DNA from: Fluviicoccus sp.
GTDB lineage: Bacteria; Pseudomonadota; Gammaproteobacteria; Pseudomonadales; Moraxellaceae
Length of the DNA stretch: 64,000 nt
Direction: 5' to 3'
Assembly (NCBI RefSeq): GCF_030646115.1
Contig: NZ_JAUSMX010000012.1
Span: 62,001-126,000, forward strand
Shown here: positions 44,976-54,196 of the stretch, one piece after another
Position numbering within the stretch: position 1 is the first letter of the stretch
Layout of the letters: each line of letters opens with the position of its first letter
Program-made: the position numbers and the translations under genes
Notes under the pieces: model-generated
Database searches by the model: none
What the model was told of the DNA's origin: nothing
Seen by the model: the letters and a program-made list of their open reading frames with translations, nothing else

Positions 44976-45826
44976 TGTCGGCCCTGCAATTGTTGAATGA
45001 ACACCGCTGTTTCGGCGGTGTTCAGCACTTTTACCGGCACGATAGCTGCGAGATTGGCCTGTCGATGCAGTTTGCGGTCTACCTGCCGCCGCAGGCAGAG
45101 CAGGGGCCGGTGCCCGTCCTGATCTATCTGGCCGGGCTGACCTGCAACGAGGAAACCGCGATGATCAAGGCCGGGGCGCAGCAGTGGGCGGCGCAACACG
45201 GGCTGGCGCTGATGATGCCGGACACCAGTCCGCGCGCGGCCAACTTGCCGGGGGACAGTGACAGTTGGGATTTCGGGGTGGGTGCGGGTTTCTATCTGGA
45301 TGCCACGCAGTCGCCGTGGGCAACGCATTACCGCATGGAAAGCTATATTGTCCGTGAACTGCCGGAGTTGTTGCGCGGGTTGCCACTGGATACGTCACGG
45401 ATGGGCATTTGCGGCCACTCCATGGGCGGCCATGGCGCGCTGACGCTGGCGCTGAAGCATCCGGGCGTGTTCCGTTCAGTCTCGGCCTTCGCGCCGATCG
45501 CCGCCCCGACGCGCTGCCCGTGGGGGCAGAAGGCGTTCAGCGGCTATCTGGGGGAAGACCGGGAGGCGTGGGCGCGGCATGATGCCAGTGAGCTGATGGC
45601 GAAGGCCGTGAATCCTTTCCCCGAGGGCATCCTGATTGACCAAGGGCTGGCCGATAAATTCCTGGCGGAGCAGCTGTATCCGGAAGCTTTCGAAGCAGCC
45701 TGTGCCGAGGCCGGGCAGCCGCTGACGCTACGCCGCCATGCCGGTTATGACCACGGCTACTACTTCATCCAGACCTTCATGGCGGACCATGTGGCGCACC
45801 ATGCGCGAGTCCTTGGTCAGTCCTGA
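44975..45826 (+). CDS. fghA: S-formylglutathione hydrolase
   Basis: The 283-residue esterase-D-type alpha/beta hydrolase has the nucleophile in GICGHSMGGHGAL, Asp in LIDQGLADKF and His in AGYDHGYYFI. It splits S-formylglutathione to formate and glutathione after FrmA. Starts on the frmA stop. Its 3' end overlaps the convergent AraC gene by 10 bases. Confidence 0.97.
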   Translation: MSALQLLNEHRCFGGVQHFYRHDSCEIGLSMQFAVYLPPQAEQGPVPVLIYLAGLTCNEETAMIKAGAQQWAAQHGLALMMPDTSPRAANLPGDSDSWDFGVGAGFYLDATQSPWATHYRMESYIVRELPELLRGLPLDTSRMGICGHSMGGHGALTLALKHPGVFRSVSAFAPIAAPTRCPWGQKAFSGYLGEDREAWARHDASELMAKAVNPFPEGILIDQGLADKFLAEQLYPEAFEAACAEAGQPLTLRRHAGYDHGYYFIQTFMADHVAHHARVLGQS

Positions 45827-46848
45827 CTGCCCCGGAATTCACCCGGGGTCTGCCCCGTTCGCTGGCGAAAGGCGCGGGTAAATGCGGCCAGACTACTGAA
45901 CCCGGCGTTCTGCGCCACCACCTTGATCGGCAGCGGCGTGTTGCGCAGTTGCTGCCGGGCAATGTCCAGCCGCACCTCGCTCTGGATCTCCCGGAAATGC
46001 ACGTTTTCCTGCTGCAGGCGGCGGGTCAGAGTGCGTACGGACAGGAACATCTGGTCGGCCACTTCCTGCAAGGTGCAGGAATCGCCCTTCTGGGCATAGG
46101 CCGAGACAATCTGGTGTACCCGTTGCCGCAGGTTGTCGTATTGCTTTGCATTCTTCGCCAGCAGTTCGCAGTCGGCCAGGGCCTGCTGATGCTGCATCGG
46201 CGTGTGGTGCACATTGATGCAGTCAATGGCGTCCCGGTCGAAGGTGAGGCTGTTTTCCGGGGCGTTGAAGACCGGTTCGAAGCCGAAGGCCTCACGATGG
46301 AAATCCGGGCCAAAGGGATTGGCGTGGCTAAAACATACCTCGATCTTCATCGACGAGCTGCCCTGCAGCAGGAACTTGCGGAAGACCAGCACCGACAATT
46401 CGGTGTACATGTCCTCGACGTAGTCCATGTCCACCGTGTTTTTGAACAACAGGCTGTAGCGGTGGCTGTCGTGCCTTAGCTGGATGTCGATGGATGGAAT
46501 CAGCAGCGGCACAAAGCGCACCAGCAGGTCCAGGCCCTCACGCACGGTGGGGGCGGTGCGCGCCACCAGTCCGATGGGTCCCAGATGATGGGCTTCGGTG
46601 TCCTCGATGTACCAGCGCAGGAAATTGTCCAGGCCATAGGCGCGGCTGGCCACGGTGAGTATCTGGCGGTGCTGGTCCAGACTGATGAAGGTATTGAGGT
46701 AATTGCAGGTGCGCGGGTCAATGCCGCAAAACGACTGCACCAGCATTTCCCAGTTCTCGGTGGTCATGCCCAGACGTGACAGGGTGAGGCGCGGCACCTG
46801 GGTGACATACAGCGGCACGCACAGGTTGCGTTCGGCGGCGGTTGTCAT
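45817..46848 (-). CDS. AraC-family regulator (OruR/PF12625 type)
   Basis: The 343-residue protein has an N-terminal ligand domain typical of OruR/ArgR-like AraC proteins (YLNTFISLDQHRQILTVASRAYG ... LGPIGLVARTAPTVREGLD) and a C-terminal double helix-turn-helix (LQEVADQMFLSVRTLTRRLQQE and KVVAQNAGFSSLAAFTRAFR). Such regulators often control lipid or fatty-acid genes. Its target is unknown; neighbours are fghA (overlapping tails) and, 217 bases upstream, the PF10118 gene, in a gap where nothing was recognised. Confidence 0.9.
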   Translation of the reverse strand: MTTAAERNLCVPLYVTQVPRLTLSRLGMTTENWEMLVQSFCGIDPRTCNYLNTFISLDQHRQILTVASRAYGLDNFLRWYIEDTEAHHLGPIGLVARTAPTVREGLDLLVRFVPLLIPSIDIQLRHDSHRYSLLFKNTVDMDYVEDMYTELSVLVFRKFLLQGSSSMKIEVCFSHANPFGPDFHREAFGFEPVFNAPENSLTFDRDAIDCINVHHTPMQHQQALADCELLAKNAKQYDNLRQRVHQIVSAYAQKGDSCTLQEVADQMFLSVRTLTRRLQQENVHFREIQSEVRLDIARQQLRNTPLPIKVVAQNAGFSSLAAFTRAFRQRTGQTPGEFRGSQD

Positions 46849-47064
46849 GAGGTTCCTGCCATGCGGCGGTTGGGGCAGGGGAGGTAGAGGGAGTGGTGTT
46901 GCCGTAAAACCGGTCTTGTCATTTTGTAATGATGTCAGTGCCTTCGTCTGACTTGGATTAGGCGTCTTCCTCCTTCAAATTGCAATACTTCGCGAGGACA
47001 CAGCGGATGGCAGACGGTGGTTTGGGGATGAATGTCCGTCTGCCTTGTATGTAAACGATGTGGC

Positions 47065-47910
47065 TCAGGCCTTGTCGCCCAGATACTTCTGCTTGATACG
47101 CTCCACCTGGGCGCGGCTGTCGTGCTGCCAGGGATGGAAGTCGCGGCGGTAGTATTGCAGGTAGGCCGGGATCATCTTGCGGAACACACCCTTGCGGCCC
47201 CAGTAGTAATCCAGCCCCTTAAGCCACATCTTTGCATCACCCGCATGGCCGGACTCGCGCACCAGCGTGTAGAAGTCATAACTGGTAAAGCCCACGAACA
47301 GCACCGAGGCCATCGCCATGGCCGACAGCCGGGTCCATTCATCGCCGCCGATGGTCTTGTAGACATCAAAGGCCACCGCCTTGTGCTCGGTTTCCTCGAT
47401 CGCGTGCCAAGCCCACAGCGTCACCATGCGCGGGTCGAATTCACTCAGGATCTCTTCATTCAGCAGGTACTGCTCGGACATCAGCGCCGTGAAGTGCTCA
47501 ACGGCCGCGGTGTGCGCCAGTTGGCGTTCCGGGCTGAATTTGGTGCGGAACATCTTCATGGCCCCGCGCACGCCGCGCTCAATGCGGCCGATGTTGTAGC
47601 CGCGCTTCTTCATCAGCGTGTTCAGCACATCGTGTTCCTTGGAATGATGCGCTTCCTGACCGATGAAGGCGGAGACGGCCTGTTGTAATTCCGGGTCGGT
47701 GATGCGGTCGCGGAACTGGCGCACCGAGTCGATGAAGAAGCGTTCGCCTTCGGGGAAACCGGCGGACATGGCCGCCATCAGCAAGGTGCGGAAGGGGTCG
47801 TTGCCGTACCAGAATTCGGGAATGTCGTCGGAAAATTCGAAGTCCATGCGGCGGACCTTGAGGTTGTGCCGGTGTTCGGGAATATTCTTGATCTTGGCGG
47901 CGGCGGTCAT
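47065..47910 (-). CDS. PF10118-type predicted metal-dependent hydrolase
   Basis: The 281-residue helical protein has QEAHHSKEHD and WHAIEETEHKAVAFDVY, two His/Glu-rich helices resembling a ferritin-like di-metal site. These are the hallmarks of the predicted metal-dependent hydrolase family PF10118, whose reaction is not established. It lies downstream of the tetR gene on the same strand (106 bases), and family members are often beside lipid oxidation genes, as here with MpaB. Confidence 0.88.
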   Translation of the reverse strand: MTAAAKIKNIPEHRHNLKVRRMDFEFSDDIPEFWYGNDPFRTLLMAAMSAGFPEGERFFIDSVRQFRDRITDPELQQAVSAFIGQEAHHSKEHDVLNTLMKKRGYNIGRIERGVRGAMKMFRTKFSPERQLAHTAAVEHFTALMSEQYLLNEEILSEFDPRMVTLWAWHAIEETEHKAVAFDVYKTIGGDEWTRLSAMAMASVLFVGFTSYDFYTLVRESGHAGDAKMWLKGLDYYWGRKGVFRKMIPAYLQYYRRDFHPWQHDSRAQVERIKQKYLGDKA

Positions 47911-48016
47911 GGCGGTTCTCCCGACAATGCGGTGTCTGCTGGAATGTTGACCAGCATAGCGGCCCTGCCGTTCGCGCCGTGAGGGTCAGGGCGGACAAGT
48001 CGCTTGTCATTCGCGG

Positions 48017-48634
48017 TCAGGGCCGGAAATAGCCGGTGATCAGCCGCACCACCTCGCCAATGATCTGCTCGTCGCGGTAATAGGGCACGGGGTCGGTCAA
48101 CTGCCGCAACAGCACGGCGGCAGCGGCTGTGTACGCCGTCTGGATGCCCAGGTCGAGATCGGGCGTTGCCAGCGAGTCGCGGCGGGGCAGCAGGAAACGG
48201 CGCATGATCTCCATCAACCGCAGTTCCAGCTGCCGCGCCGCCGGCCAGTCTTCCGGCCGGTCACGCACCCGCAGCAGCAGCGCCAGCAGCGCCGGGCGTT
48301 GCCGGAAATACATCAGCCCGGCTTGGCACCACAGATGGGTGGATTCTGCGATGGGCATGTCCATCGCCGGGGACAGCATGTCGCCCAGCTGCCGCGTCAC
48401 TTCCTGCAACCACGACTCCACCAGCGCCGCGACAATGGCGTCCTTGTGCGGAAAATACTGGTAGAGCGAGGCGATATTCACCCCGGCGTGCTCGGCAATG
48501 CGGTTGGTGGTGAGTGTCTCCAGACCGTGGTCCTCGATCAGCTCGGCAGCGGCGTCCAGCAGGCGCTGCACGGTCTGGCGGGCGCGCTGCTGGCGCGGTT
48601 GTTTGCGGGGCGATGACGGCGGGTTGTCGCTCAT
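48017..48634 (-). CDS. TetR-family regulator
   Basis: The 205-residue protein has an N-terminal helix-turn-helix (VQRLLDAAAELIEDHGLETLTTNRIAEHAGVNIASLYQYFPHKDAI compressed here to its pattern) and a helical ligand domain. It diverges from the MpaB-type oxygenase, with an operator-like inverted repeat at 48650-48673 between them. Repression of itself and of the oxygenase is likely. Confidence 0.9.
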   Translation of the reverse strand: MSDNPPSSPRKQPRQQRARQTVQRLLDAAAELIEDHGLETLTTNRIAEHAGVNIASLYQYFPHKDAIVAALVESWLQEVTRQLGDMLSPAMDMPIAESTHLWCQAGLMYFRQRPALLALLLRVRDRPEDWPAARQLELRLMEIMRRFLLPRRDSLATPDLDLGIQTAYTAAAAVLLRQLTDPVPYYRDEQIIGEVVRLITGYFRP

Positions 48635-48649
48635 GCTGTAAAAGTCAGT

Positions 48650-48673
48650 TTAATGTAAGTATTGACTTGCATT
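48650..48673. promoter_or_regulatory. TetR operator candidate TAATGTAAGT-N4-ACTTGCATTA
   Basis: Ten-base arms match at 9 of 10 positions around ATTG. It sits between the divergent tetR (starts 48634) and MpaB-type gene (starts 48718) and overlaps a TTGACT that could be a -35 element. Confidence 0.6.
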
Positions 48674-48717
48674 ATGCTGAGGGTCATTCGAAACTGCAAT
48701 GCCGGGAGACCTTCACC

Positions 48718-49809
48718 ATGACCACCGCCACCGATGGGGCCCACAAGTACCGGACTGAAGAATTGGAACGCATGCGCCACGTCTGCGACCCGCTGGCCGA
48801 CGCGGTGGCGGCGCGCATTGACCGCCAGCGCCCGACGGCGATGCTGGAGGAAGTGGAACGCCGCGCCCGCGAGGAGGGCGGTCCGTTCCAGGCCTTTCTC
48901 GACACCGTCAACACCGTGCCGGACTGGGTGGATTGGGACAAGATCGAGCAGGCGCGCCAGGTCAGCCTGGCCTTCACCAATGTGCGCTCACTGGCGCTGC
49001 TGACCGGCTCGCTGGTGGAAGGCTACATGGGCAGCAAGGCGGTGCATGTGCTGGTGGCCACCGGCCGTTTGCAGCAGGACGTGCTGCACCGCCTGAACGA
49101 AACCGCGCAGATGACCCATAACATGCACCAGCCCGACGGCATGCGGCCGGGCGGCGCCGGGCACCGCATTTCCCTGGAAGTGCGGCTGCTGCACGCCATG
49201 GTGCGCAAGTACCTGCGGGCGCGCGGTTGGGACACCACCCTCTACGACGAGCCGATCAACCAGGAAGACATGGCCTTCACCATCATCGAATTCGATTATC
49301 TGGCGGTGCGCGGCATGGAGCGGCTGGGCGCGTCGCTGTCACGCGAGGACCGGGAGGCGCTGCATCATTTCTGGCGCTATGCGGGCTGGCTGCACGGCGT
49401 CGATGAATTCTTCCTGACGGAATCCATCGAAGAGGAAATCGACCTCTACGAACGGGTCTGCGCGCACCAGTACCACCCCAGCGAGGAAAGCCGGATGATG
49501 GCGCGCACGGTGCTGTCGGCCGTAGCCGGACAACCGCCGTTCTTCCTGAAGGAAGGCTTCCTGCATGCGCTGGCGCGCATCTGTCTGGGGCAGGGGGCGG
49601 CCGAGTTCTACGGGTTGACCGATGACCGCCGTTGGCAGCCCGTAGTGCTCGCCTTGCAGGCGGCCAACCGGGCGGCGACCTTGGCCCACTATCACCTGCC
49701 GGGTCATGCCGCCGCCAGCCGCGCCCTCAACTTCCGCTGGATTCGCCGGATGCTGGAAAACGGGCTGGAAGCGGAACCGCGCAAGCGCGCCTTCAAGGAC
49801 ATCGCCTGA
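48718..49809 (+). CDS. MpaB/Lcp-type oxygenase (DUF2236 family)
   Basis: The 363-residue helical protein has the DUF2236 pattern: NVRSLALLTGSLVEGYMGSKA, RLNETAQMTHNMHQP, EDMAFTIIEFDYLAVRGMERLG, and HHFWRYAGWLHGVDEF with its conserved His/Trp. The family includes fungal MpaB, which cleaves a prenyl chain, and the latex-clearing rubber oxygenases; heme-dependent cleavage of isoprenoid chains is therefore a fair guess. ATG 48718 has GGGAG nine bases upstream; the frame before it overlaps tetR. It is controlled by the divergent TetR. Confidence 0.88.
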   Translation: MTTATDGAHKYRTEELERMRHVCDPLADAVAARIDRQRPTAMLEEVERRAREEGGPFQAFLDTVNTVPDWVDWDKIEQARQVSLAFTNVRSLALLTGSLVEGYMGSKAVHVLVATGRLQQDVLHRLNETAQMTHNMHQPDGMRPGGAGHRISLEVRLLHAMVRKYLRARGWDTTLYDEPINQEDMAFTIIEFDYLAVRGMERLGASLSREDREALHHFWRYAGWLHGVDEFFLTESIEEEIDLYERVCAHQYHPSEESRMMARTVLSAVAGQPPFFLKEGFLHALARICLGQGAAEFYGLTDDRRWQPVVLALQAANRAATLAHYHLPGHAAASRALNFRWIRRMLENGLEAEPRKRAFKDIA

Positions 49810-49922
49810 GTTTAGGGGCGTTCGGCACCGCCTTCCGGCAGTTCATCGTTCCGGCCATTGCCAGCGCGCGGCATCCGTGACAGTCTCGGCAGACAAGTAG
49901 CTTGTCATTCGTGGCCATTGCG

Positions 49923-50963
49923 ATGTCGATCAAGGAAAAACAGGACTGGTTGCGCCAGCCGCACATGCCGGTCACTTACTCAAAACTGTATCTGGAGCGC
50001 GCCCGCGAACGCGGCGTGCCGCCGGAACAGGTGCTGCGCGTGGCGGGGCTGTCCACCGGGCTGCTGGCCGATCCGGCCGGGCGTATTTCCCCGCACGATT
50101 TCACGCATCTGGTGGCGACGGTCCTGCAACTGACCGGTGATGAAGGTCTGGGTTTTGAAGTGGGTTCGCACCAGCCGCTGACCGCGCACGGCAGCCTGGG
50201 TTATGCGCTGTTGTGCAGCGGTACGGTGGACGAGGCGGCGCTGCTGCTGCAACGGTTCTGGCACTTGCGCGGGCGCGGCATTGCCCTGCGCTATCTGGAG
50301 CAGGGCGACTGGCTGGTGTTCGAGCTGCGCTGCGAGCAGCCGTTGCCGCCGCTGTTGCAGCAGGTGACGATGCAGGCGGTGGTGACCAGTTGCTACCGGG
50401 GGTTGCAGTTGCTGCTGGGTGGCACGGATCCGCAGGCTGAATTCTGGCTGGAGCATCCGCAACCATCGTATTTTGAGCGTTTCCGCCAGCGTTTGCCGGG
50501 CGTGCGTTTTGACATGCCCGCCACGCAGTTGCGGGTGCCGCGCGCGCTGCGCGACCTGCGCCTGCCCATGGCCAGCCCCGATGCACTGGAGCTGGCGGTG
50601 GCGCAATGCGAGCGGGAACTGGCGCTGCTGGGGGAGTGGCAGGACGATACGCTGGCCGGGGTGCGGGCGGCGATGACGCCGGGGCCGGAGGGTTATCCCG
50701 ATCCGGATGTGCTGGCGGAGCGGCTGCATATGTCGCCGCGCACGCTGCGCCGCAAGCTGCAGGCGCAGGGCGGCAGTTACCGCCGTTTGCTGGAGGATGT
50801 GCGGCGGCGGGACGCGGTGCAGTTGCTGGAGAACCCGGCGCTGGAAATCCAGAAGGTGGCGGAGCTGCTGGGGTATGCGGATCCGGCGAATTTTACGCGG
50901 GCGTTCAGGTTGTGGACGGGGAAGACGCCGAGTCAGTTTCGGGCGATGCGGGTGGGGGGGTGA
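49923..50963 (+). CDS. AraC-family regulator (OruR type)
   Basis: The 346-residue protein has the OruR-type ligand domain (AHGSLGYALLCSGTVDEAALL) and C-terminal AraC helices (LAERLHMSPRTLRRKLQAQG, VAELLGYADPANFTRAFRLWTG). The start is uncertain: ATG 49923 is preferred, TTG 49902 extends the frame. It lies 113 bases after the MpaB-type oxygenase on the same strand and may be a local regulator of the lipid genes. Confidence 0.88.
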   Translation: MSIKEKQDWLRQPHMPVTYSKLYLERARERGVPPEQVLRVAGLSTGLLADPAGRISPHDFTHLVATVLQLTGDEGLGFEVGSHQPLTAHGSLGYALLCSGTVDEAALLLQRFWHLRGRGIALRYLEQGDWLVFELRCEQPLPPLLQQVTMQAVVTSCYRGLQLLLGGTDPQAEFWLEHPQPSYFERFRQRLPGVRFDMPATQLRVPRALRDLRLPMASPDALELAVAQCERELALLGEWQDDTLAGVRAAMTPGPEGYPDPDVLAERLHMSPRTLRRKLQAQGGSYRRLLEDVRRRDAVQLLENPALEIQKVAELLGYADPANFTRAFRLWTGKTPSQFRAMRVGG

Positions 50964-51125
50964 GGCGTGAGCCGATGCATCCATGTGAAAGTATCGGATA
51001 CGGTTTGCAATAAACCTTCATCCCCGAATCGCGCCAAAAAACGGTGAGCAAAGTATCAAGGCAACCGCCTTGCCGTAAGCAGAGTCCGCAATACCTCAAG
51101 CCGGTTCCACCACACCGCAACAGCC

Positions 51126-53417
51126 TCAATCCGGCAAACAGTAACCCTGATGCCGCACCATCTCCAGCAGGGCATCCACCACACCGGCATCGTAAATCAC
51201 CCCCCGACCGCCCTCCAGTTCCGCCAGTGCAGCATCCACCCCCAATGCCGGGCGGTAAGGCCGGTGCGATGCCATTGATTCCAGAACATCCGCCACGGCA
51301 ATCACCCGCGCGGCGGGCAGGATATCATCCCCCTTGAGACCGCGCGGGTAGCCGCTGCCATCCATGCGCTCGTGGTGCTGGTACACAACCTCAGCCACCG
51401 GCGCGTTGAACGGGATGTCACGCAGGATCTCGAAGCCGGTATGCGCGTGCTCGCGGATCAGGTCCATTTCAATATCATTCAGGCGGCGGGGACGGGTCAG
51501 CAATTCCGAAGGCACGGCAATCTTGCCGATGTCATGGATGAGACCGATCATCTCCAGTTCCCGGCAGCGCGGTTCATCCCAGCCCAGATGCCGTCCAATG
51601 GCGCCCGCAATCAGGCTGACGCGGCGTTCATGACCCGCCGTGTAGGGGTCCCGCAATTCCACCATGTTGGACAGCGCCAGCAAGGTGCCCTGCATGGAGG
51701 TTTCCAGCTGCTGAAGATACCGCGCGTTCTGCTGCTCCATGCGGGTGCGCTCGGTAATGTCCTCGGCCATTACGATGGTTGCCGGTTGACCGTCCCAGAG
51801 TATCGGGCCGCTTTTGAGACCCAGCTCAATCAAACGGCCGTCCCGGTGATGGCAGTGGACGGTCAGCAGTTCTCCGTGGGCGAGGGAGGACAGCGTTGGT
51901 GAACTGTCGGGGGACAGGGGGGTGAATGTCTGGAAATCTTCGCCGGTGAGTTCCCCGGCGTTGCGGCCAAGCATGCTGCAATAACGCGGATTGACGTAGA
52001 CGTAGCGCCCGTCGCGATGAACGAAGATGCCAGTGATGGTCTGCTCGATCATGCCCCGGAAACGCTGCTCGCTTTCCTGAAGCGCCGAGGCGCTGCGGCG
52101 GATTTCGGTGAGGTCGTCCCAGGCAATGATGGCGTCCGTGCCGACCAAGGTCATGGTGGCGCGGGCGATGCGCAGGGAGCCGTCCTTGCATCGCAGGGTC
52201 AATTCCGGCGAACGTACGGATGTTCCGGTGGCGGAAATGGTGGCGATATCCTGCTGCCACAGCGTCCAGACGCTGCGGGCCATCTCCGGGTTTGCATAAA
52301 CGCGCTCGAAGCAGGCTTCAACGGTGCGGATTTCCTCCAGGGTATAACCCAGCCACGCCCGGATGGCCGGATTGACGGCCAGATTTTCACCGGTCAGGGT
52401 GGACATGATGTGCATGGGCGTGGGGGAGGACTCAAACACTTCGCGGAAACGCAGATCCGACAGGTCCGCCTGCGCCCGTATCGCCTGATGGCGTTCCTCG
52501 GCCTGCATGCCGTTCAGAGCAAAGGTGATGTCTTCCGCCATTTCGTGCAGCAGGCGCATTTCGGCCGCATCAAAGGCCTCCGGATGGTCTGCGTACAACC
52601 CGATGGCGCCGCAGACCTTGCCATTACACAGGACGGAAAGCACGGTGCGGTTGGTGATGCCTTTGCGGAGCAGGTATTGCGTCCACGCATCGTCAGCGGC
52701 GGCCACCGGGAAGCAGATCAGGCGCTCTTCAGCCAATCGGGGAAAGGCCTGTCCGAATACGCTGTCAGGAGTACCCAGGTTCAGGGCCAGTCGCGGCAAC
52801 AGCGCGGGGTCAATGCCGTGCTCGCGGATGATCTGCATCGGCAAGTCGCCGGTGTCGGTTCTGGCCATGAACAGCAGGGTGTAGGTGCGGCTGGTGACCA
52901 GCGCCTCGAAAACGGCGTTCATCAGGGTTTCGGCAGTCTGGCTGTGAATGATGGCGCGGTTGGTGGCGCTCAGCATTTCATACAGATGGTTCAGGCGCCG
53001 GTTCTGGGTGACGTCACGCACGACCTGGACATAGACCGCCTCTTCACGGACGCCGGCCAATGGCGTCAGGCTGAACTCCAGGACGGTGCGCCCCAGCCGG
53101 ATCTCCAGGTTGTCGTGAGTGTCTGTGGCGGTGTCAACCATGCGTGAGCAGACCGGGCAGTCGCGAATGGATAGCGTACGGTCATGAAAAACCGTGTGTG
53201 CGGATTGTCCGTGCAGTCGGCCCGCAGGCTGGGCGGCATGCCGACCGGCGGCGGCGTTGGCCTGGAGGATGACGCCATCCGCATGTGTCAGCACAACCGG
53301 AAAGGGGATGGCATCATAGAAGCAGCCCGCCGTGTGCGACAGTGCAGGCTGTGGGTTCGTGCCAGCGCCGGTAGGGCCAGTGCAGGCCTCTGTGTCCTGC
53401 AAAAGTGAGGATTCCAT
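51126..53417 (-). CDS. PAS-GAF-PAS-PAS-HD-GYP cyclic-di-GMP phosphodiesterase (soluble paralogue)
   Basis: The 763-residue protein has the same domain order as the later part of the MASE3 protein at 15389-18412 without any membrane segment: PAS (with DCPVCSRM), GAF (LYEMLSATNRAIIHSQ onward), two PAS domains, then HD-GYP with LIHDIGKIAVPSELL and HHERMDGSGYPRGL. The two are near-collinear, down to the ending YCLPD/YTLPD, so they arose by duplication with gain or loss of the membrane sensor. Catalytic residues are intact. The first PAS keeps a CPxC pair that may bind a metal or respond to redox. Confidence 0.9.
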   Translation of the reverse strand: MESSLLQDTEACTGPTGAGTNPQPALSHTAGCFYDAIPFPVVLTHADGVILQANAAAGRHAAQPAGRLHGQSAHTVFHDRTLSIRDCPVCSRMVDTATDTHDNLEIRLGRTVLEFSLTPLAGVREEAVYVQVVRDVTQNRRLNHLYEMLSATNRAIIHSQTAETLMNAVFEALVTSRTYTLLFMARTDTGDLPMQIIREHGIDPALLPRLALNLGTPDSVFGQAFPRLAEERLICFPVAAADDAWTQYLLRKGITNRTVLSVLCNGKVCGAIGLYADHPEAFDAAEMRLLHEMAEDITFALNGMQAEERHQAIRAQADLSDLRFREVFESSPTPMHIMSTLTGENLAVNPAIRAWLGYTLEEIRTVEACFERVYANPEMARSVWTLWQQDIATISATGTSVRSPELTLRCKDGSLRIARATMTLVGTDAIIAWDDLTEIRRSASALQESEQRFRGMIEQTITGIFVHRDGRYVYVNPRYCSMLGRNAGELTGEDFQTFTPLSPDSSPTLSSLAHGELLTVHCHHRDGRLIELGLKSGPILWDGQPATIVMAEDITERTRMEQQNARYLQQLETSMQGTLLALSNMVELRDPYTAGHERRVSLIAGAIGRHLGWDEPRCRELEMIGLIHDIGKIAVPSELLTRPRRLNDIEMDLIREHAHTGFEILRDIPFNAPVAEVVYQHHERMDGSGYPRGLKGDDILPAARVIAVADVLESMASHRPYRPALGVDAALAELEGGRGVIYDAGVVDALLEMVRHQGYCLPD

Positions 53418-53502
53418 TTCGGTAGAAAAATATCCGTATCAGGTCTGATGATGATACGCCGGGTTTATGCTGGATTCCATGGAATCTGTTGGTAACCCGG
53501 CC

Positions 53503-53994
53503 TCACACATACCCCGGCAACATCCCCAGCGTCACCGCCGTATCCTTCGCGAATTTCACCTTCAAATCATCCGCCAGCAGCTTCTCCAGCTTGCCGCCAA
53601 TCAGCGGCACATTCACCTTGATGTCGAAGTGCAGGTCTTCCACGGCCTTGCCCGCCACATCCTTCAGCAACAGCTCGCAATGCACCCTCACCGGGATGCC
53701 CACGAACTCGATATCCAGCGAACCCACCCCCCGTTCCAGATCCCAGCTGTCGGTCTGGATCAGCGTGATGTCCTGCGGCACCAGGCTGCGCGCAAAGGAC
53801 GGGATGGGCACATCGGTGGGCACCTTGCGACTGACCTTGATGCGGAAGCGGCCGTTGCCGTGTTCCGTTTCCAGCACACGGATGTCATGCGCGCCGCTGG
53901 CGGCGTACTTGGCTTCGAAGAAGGCCGGGTTGCTGAACACCGGCAGCAGTTGGGCGGCGGTTTGCGGGTAGTCGATGCGTTCGCTGTATTTCAT
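53503..53994 (-). CDS. DUF2505-family protein
   Basis: The 163-residue protein fits the DUF2505 pattern, an SRPBCC/START-like fold: MKYSERIDYPQTAAQLLPVFSNPAFFEAKY and a strand-rich body ending in LADDLKVKFAKD. Members probably bind a hydrophobic ligand. ATG 53994 has GGAG five bases upstream; the frame extends 23 codons further without support. It diverges from the SDR gene at 54197 and, with the START protein downstream, adds a second lipid-binding-type protein to this cluster. Confidence 0.8.
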   Translation of the reverse strand: MKYSERIDYPQTAAQLLPVFSNPAFFEAKYAASGAHDIRVLETEHGNGRFRIKVSRKVPTDVPIPSFARSLVPQDITLIQTDSWDLERGVGSLDIEFVGIPVRVHCELLLKDVAGKAVEDLHFDIKVNVPLIGGKLEKLLADDLKVKFAKDTAVTLGMLPGYV

Positions 53995-54196
53995 GGGGGC
54001 TCCGGGATGGGTGCGGCGCGCATCCGATGAACGGGGCTTGCGGGCCTGAAAAAAATCAAACAATATACGTAACAGCAGTGTTTCGTTAAATTAACAGCGC
54101 CGCGCCGATCCTGCAAGCACCGCCCGTCGAATCTTCCCTGGAAGTGTTGGCCGGTGCGGCCGGTTCTGCGGCGGCGTATCAAAAAGGGGAAAGGAG

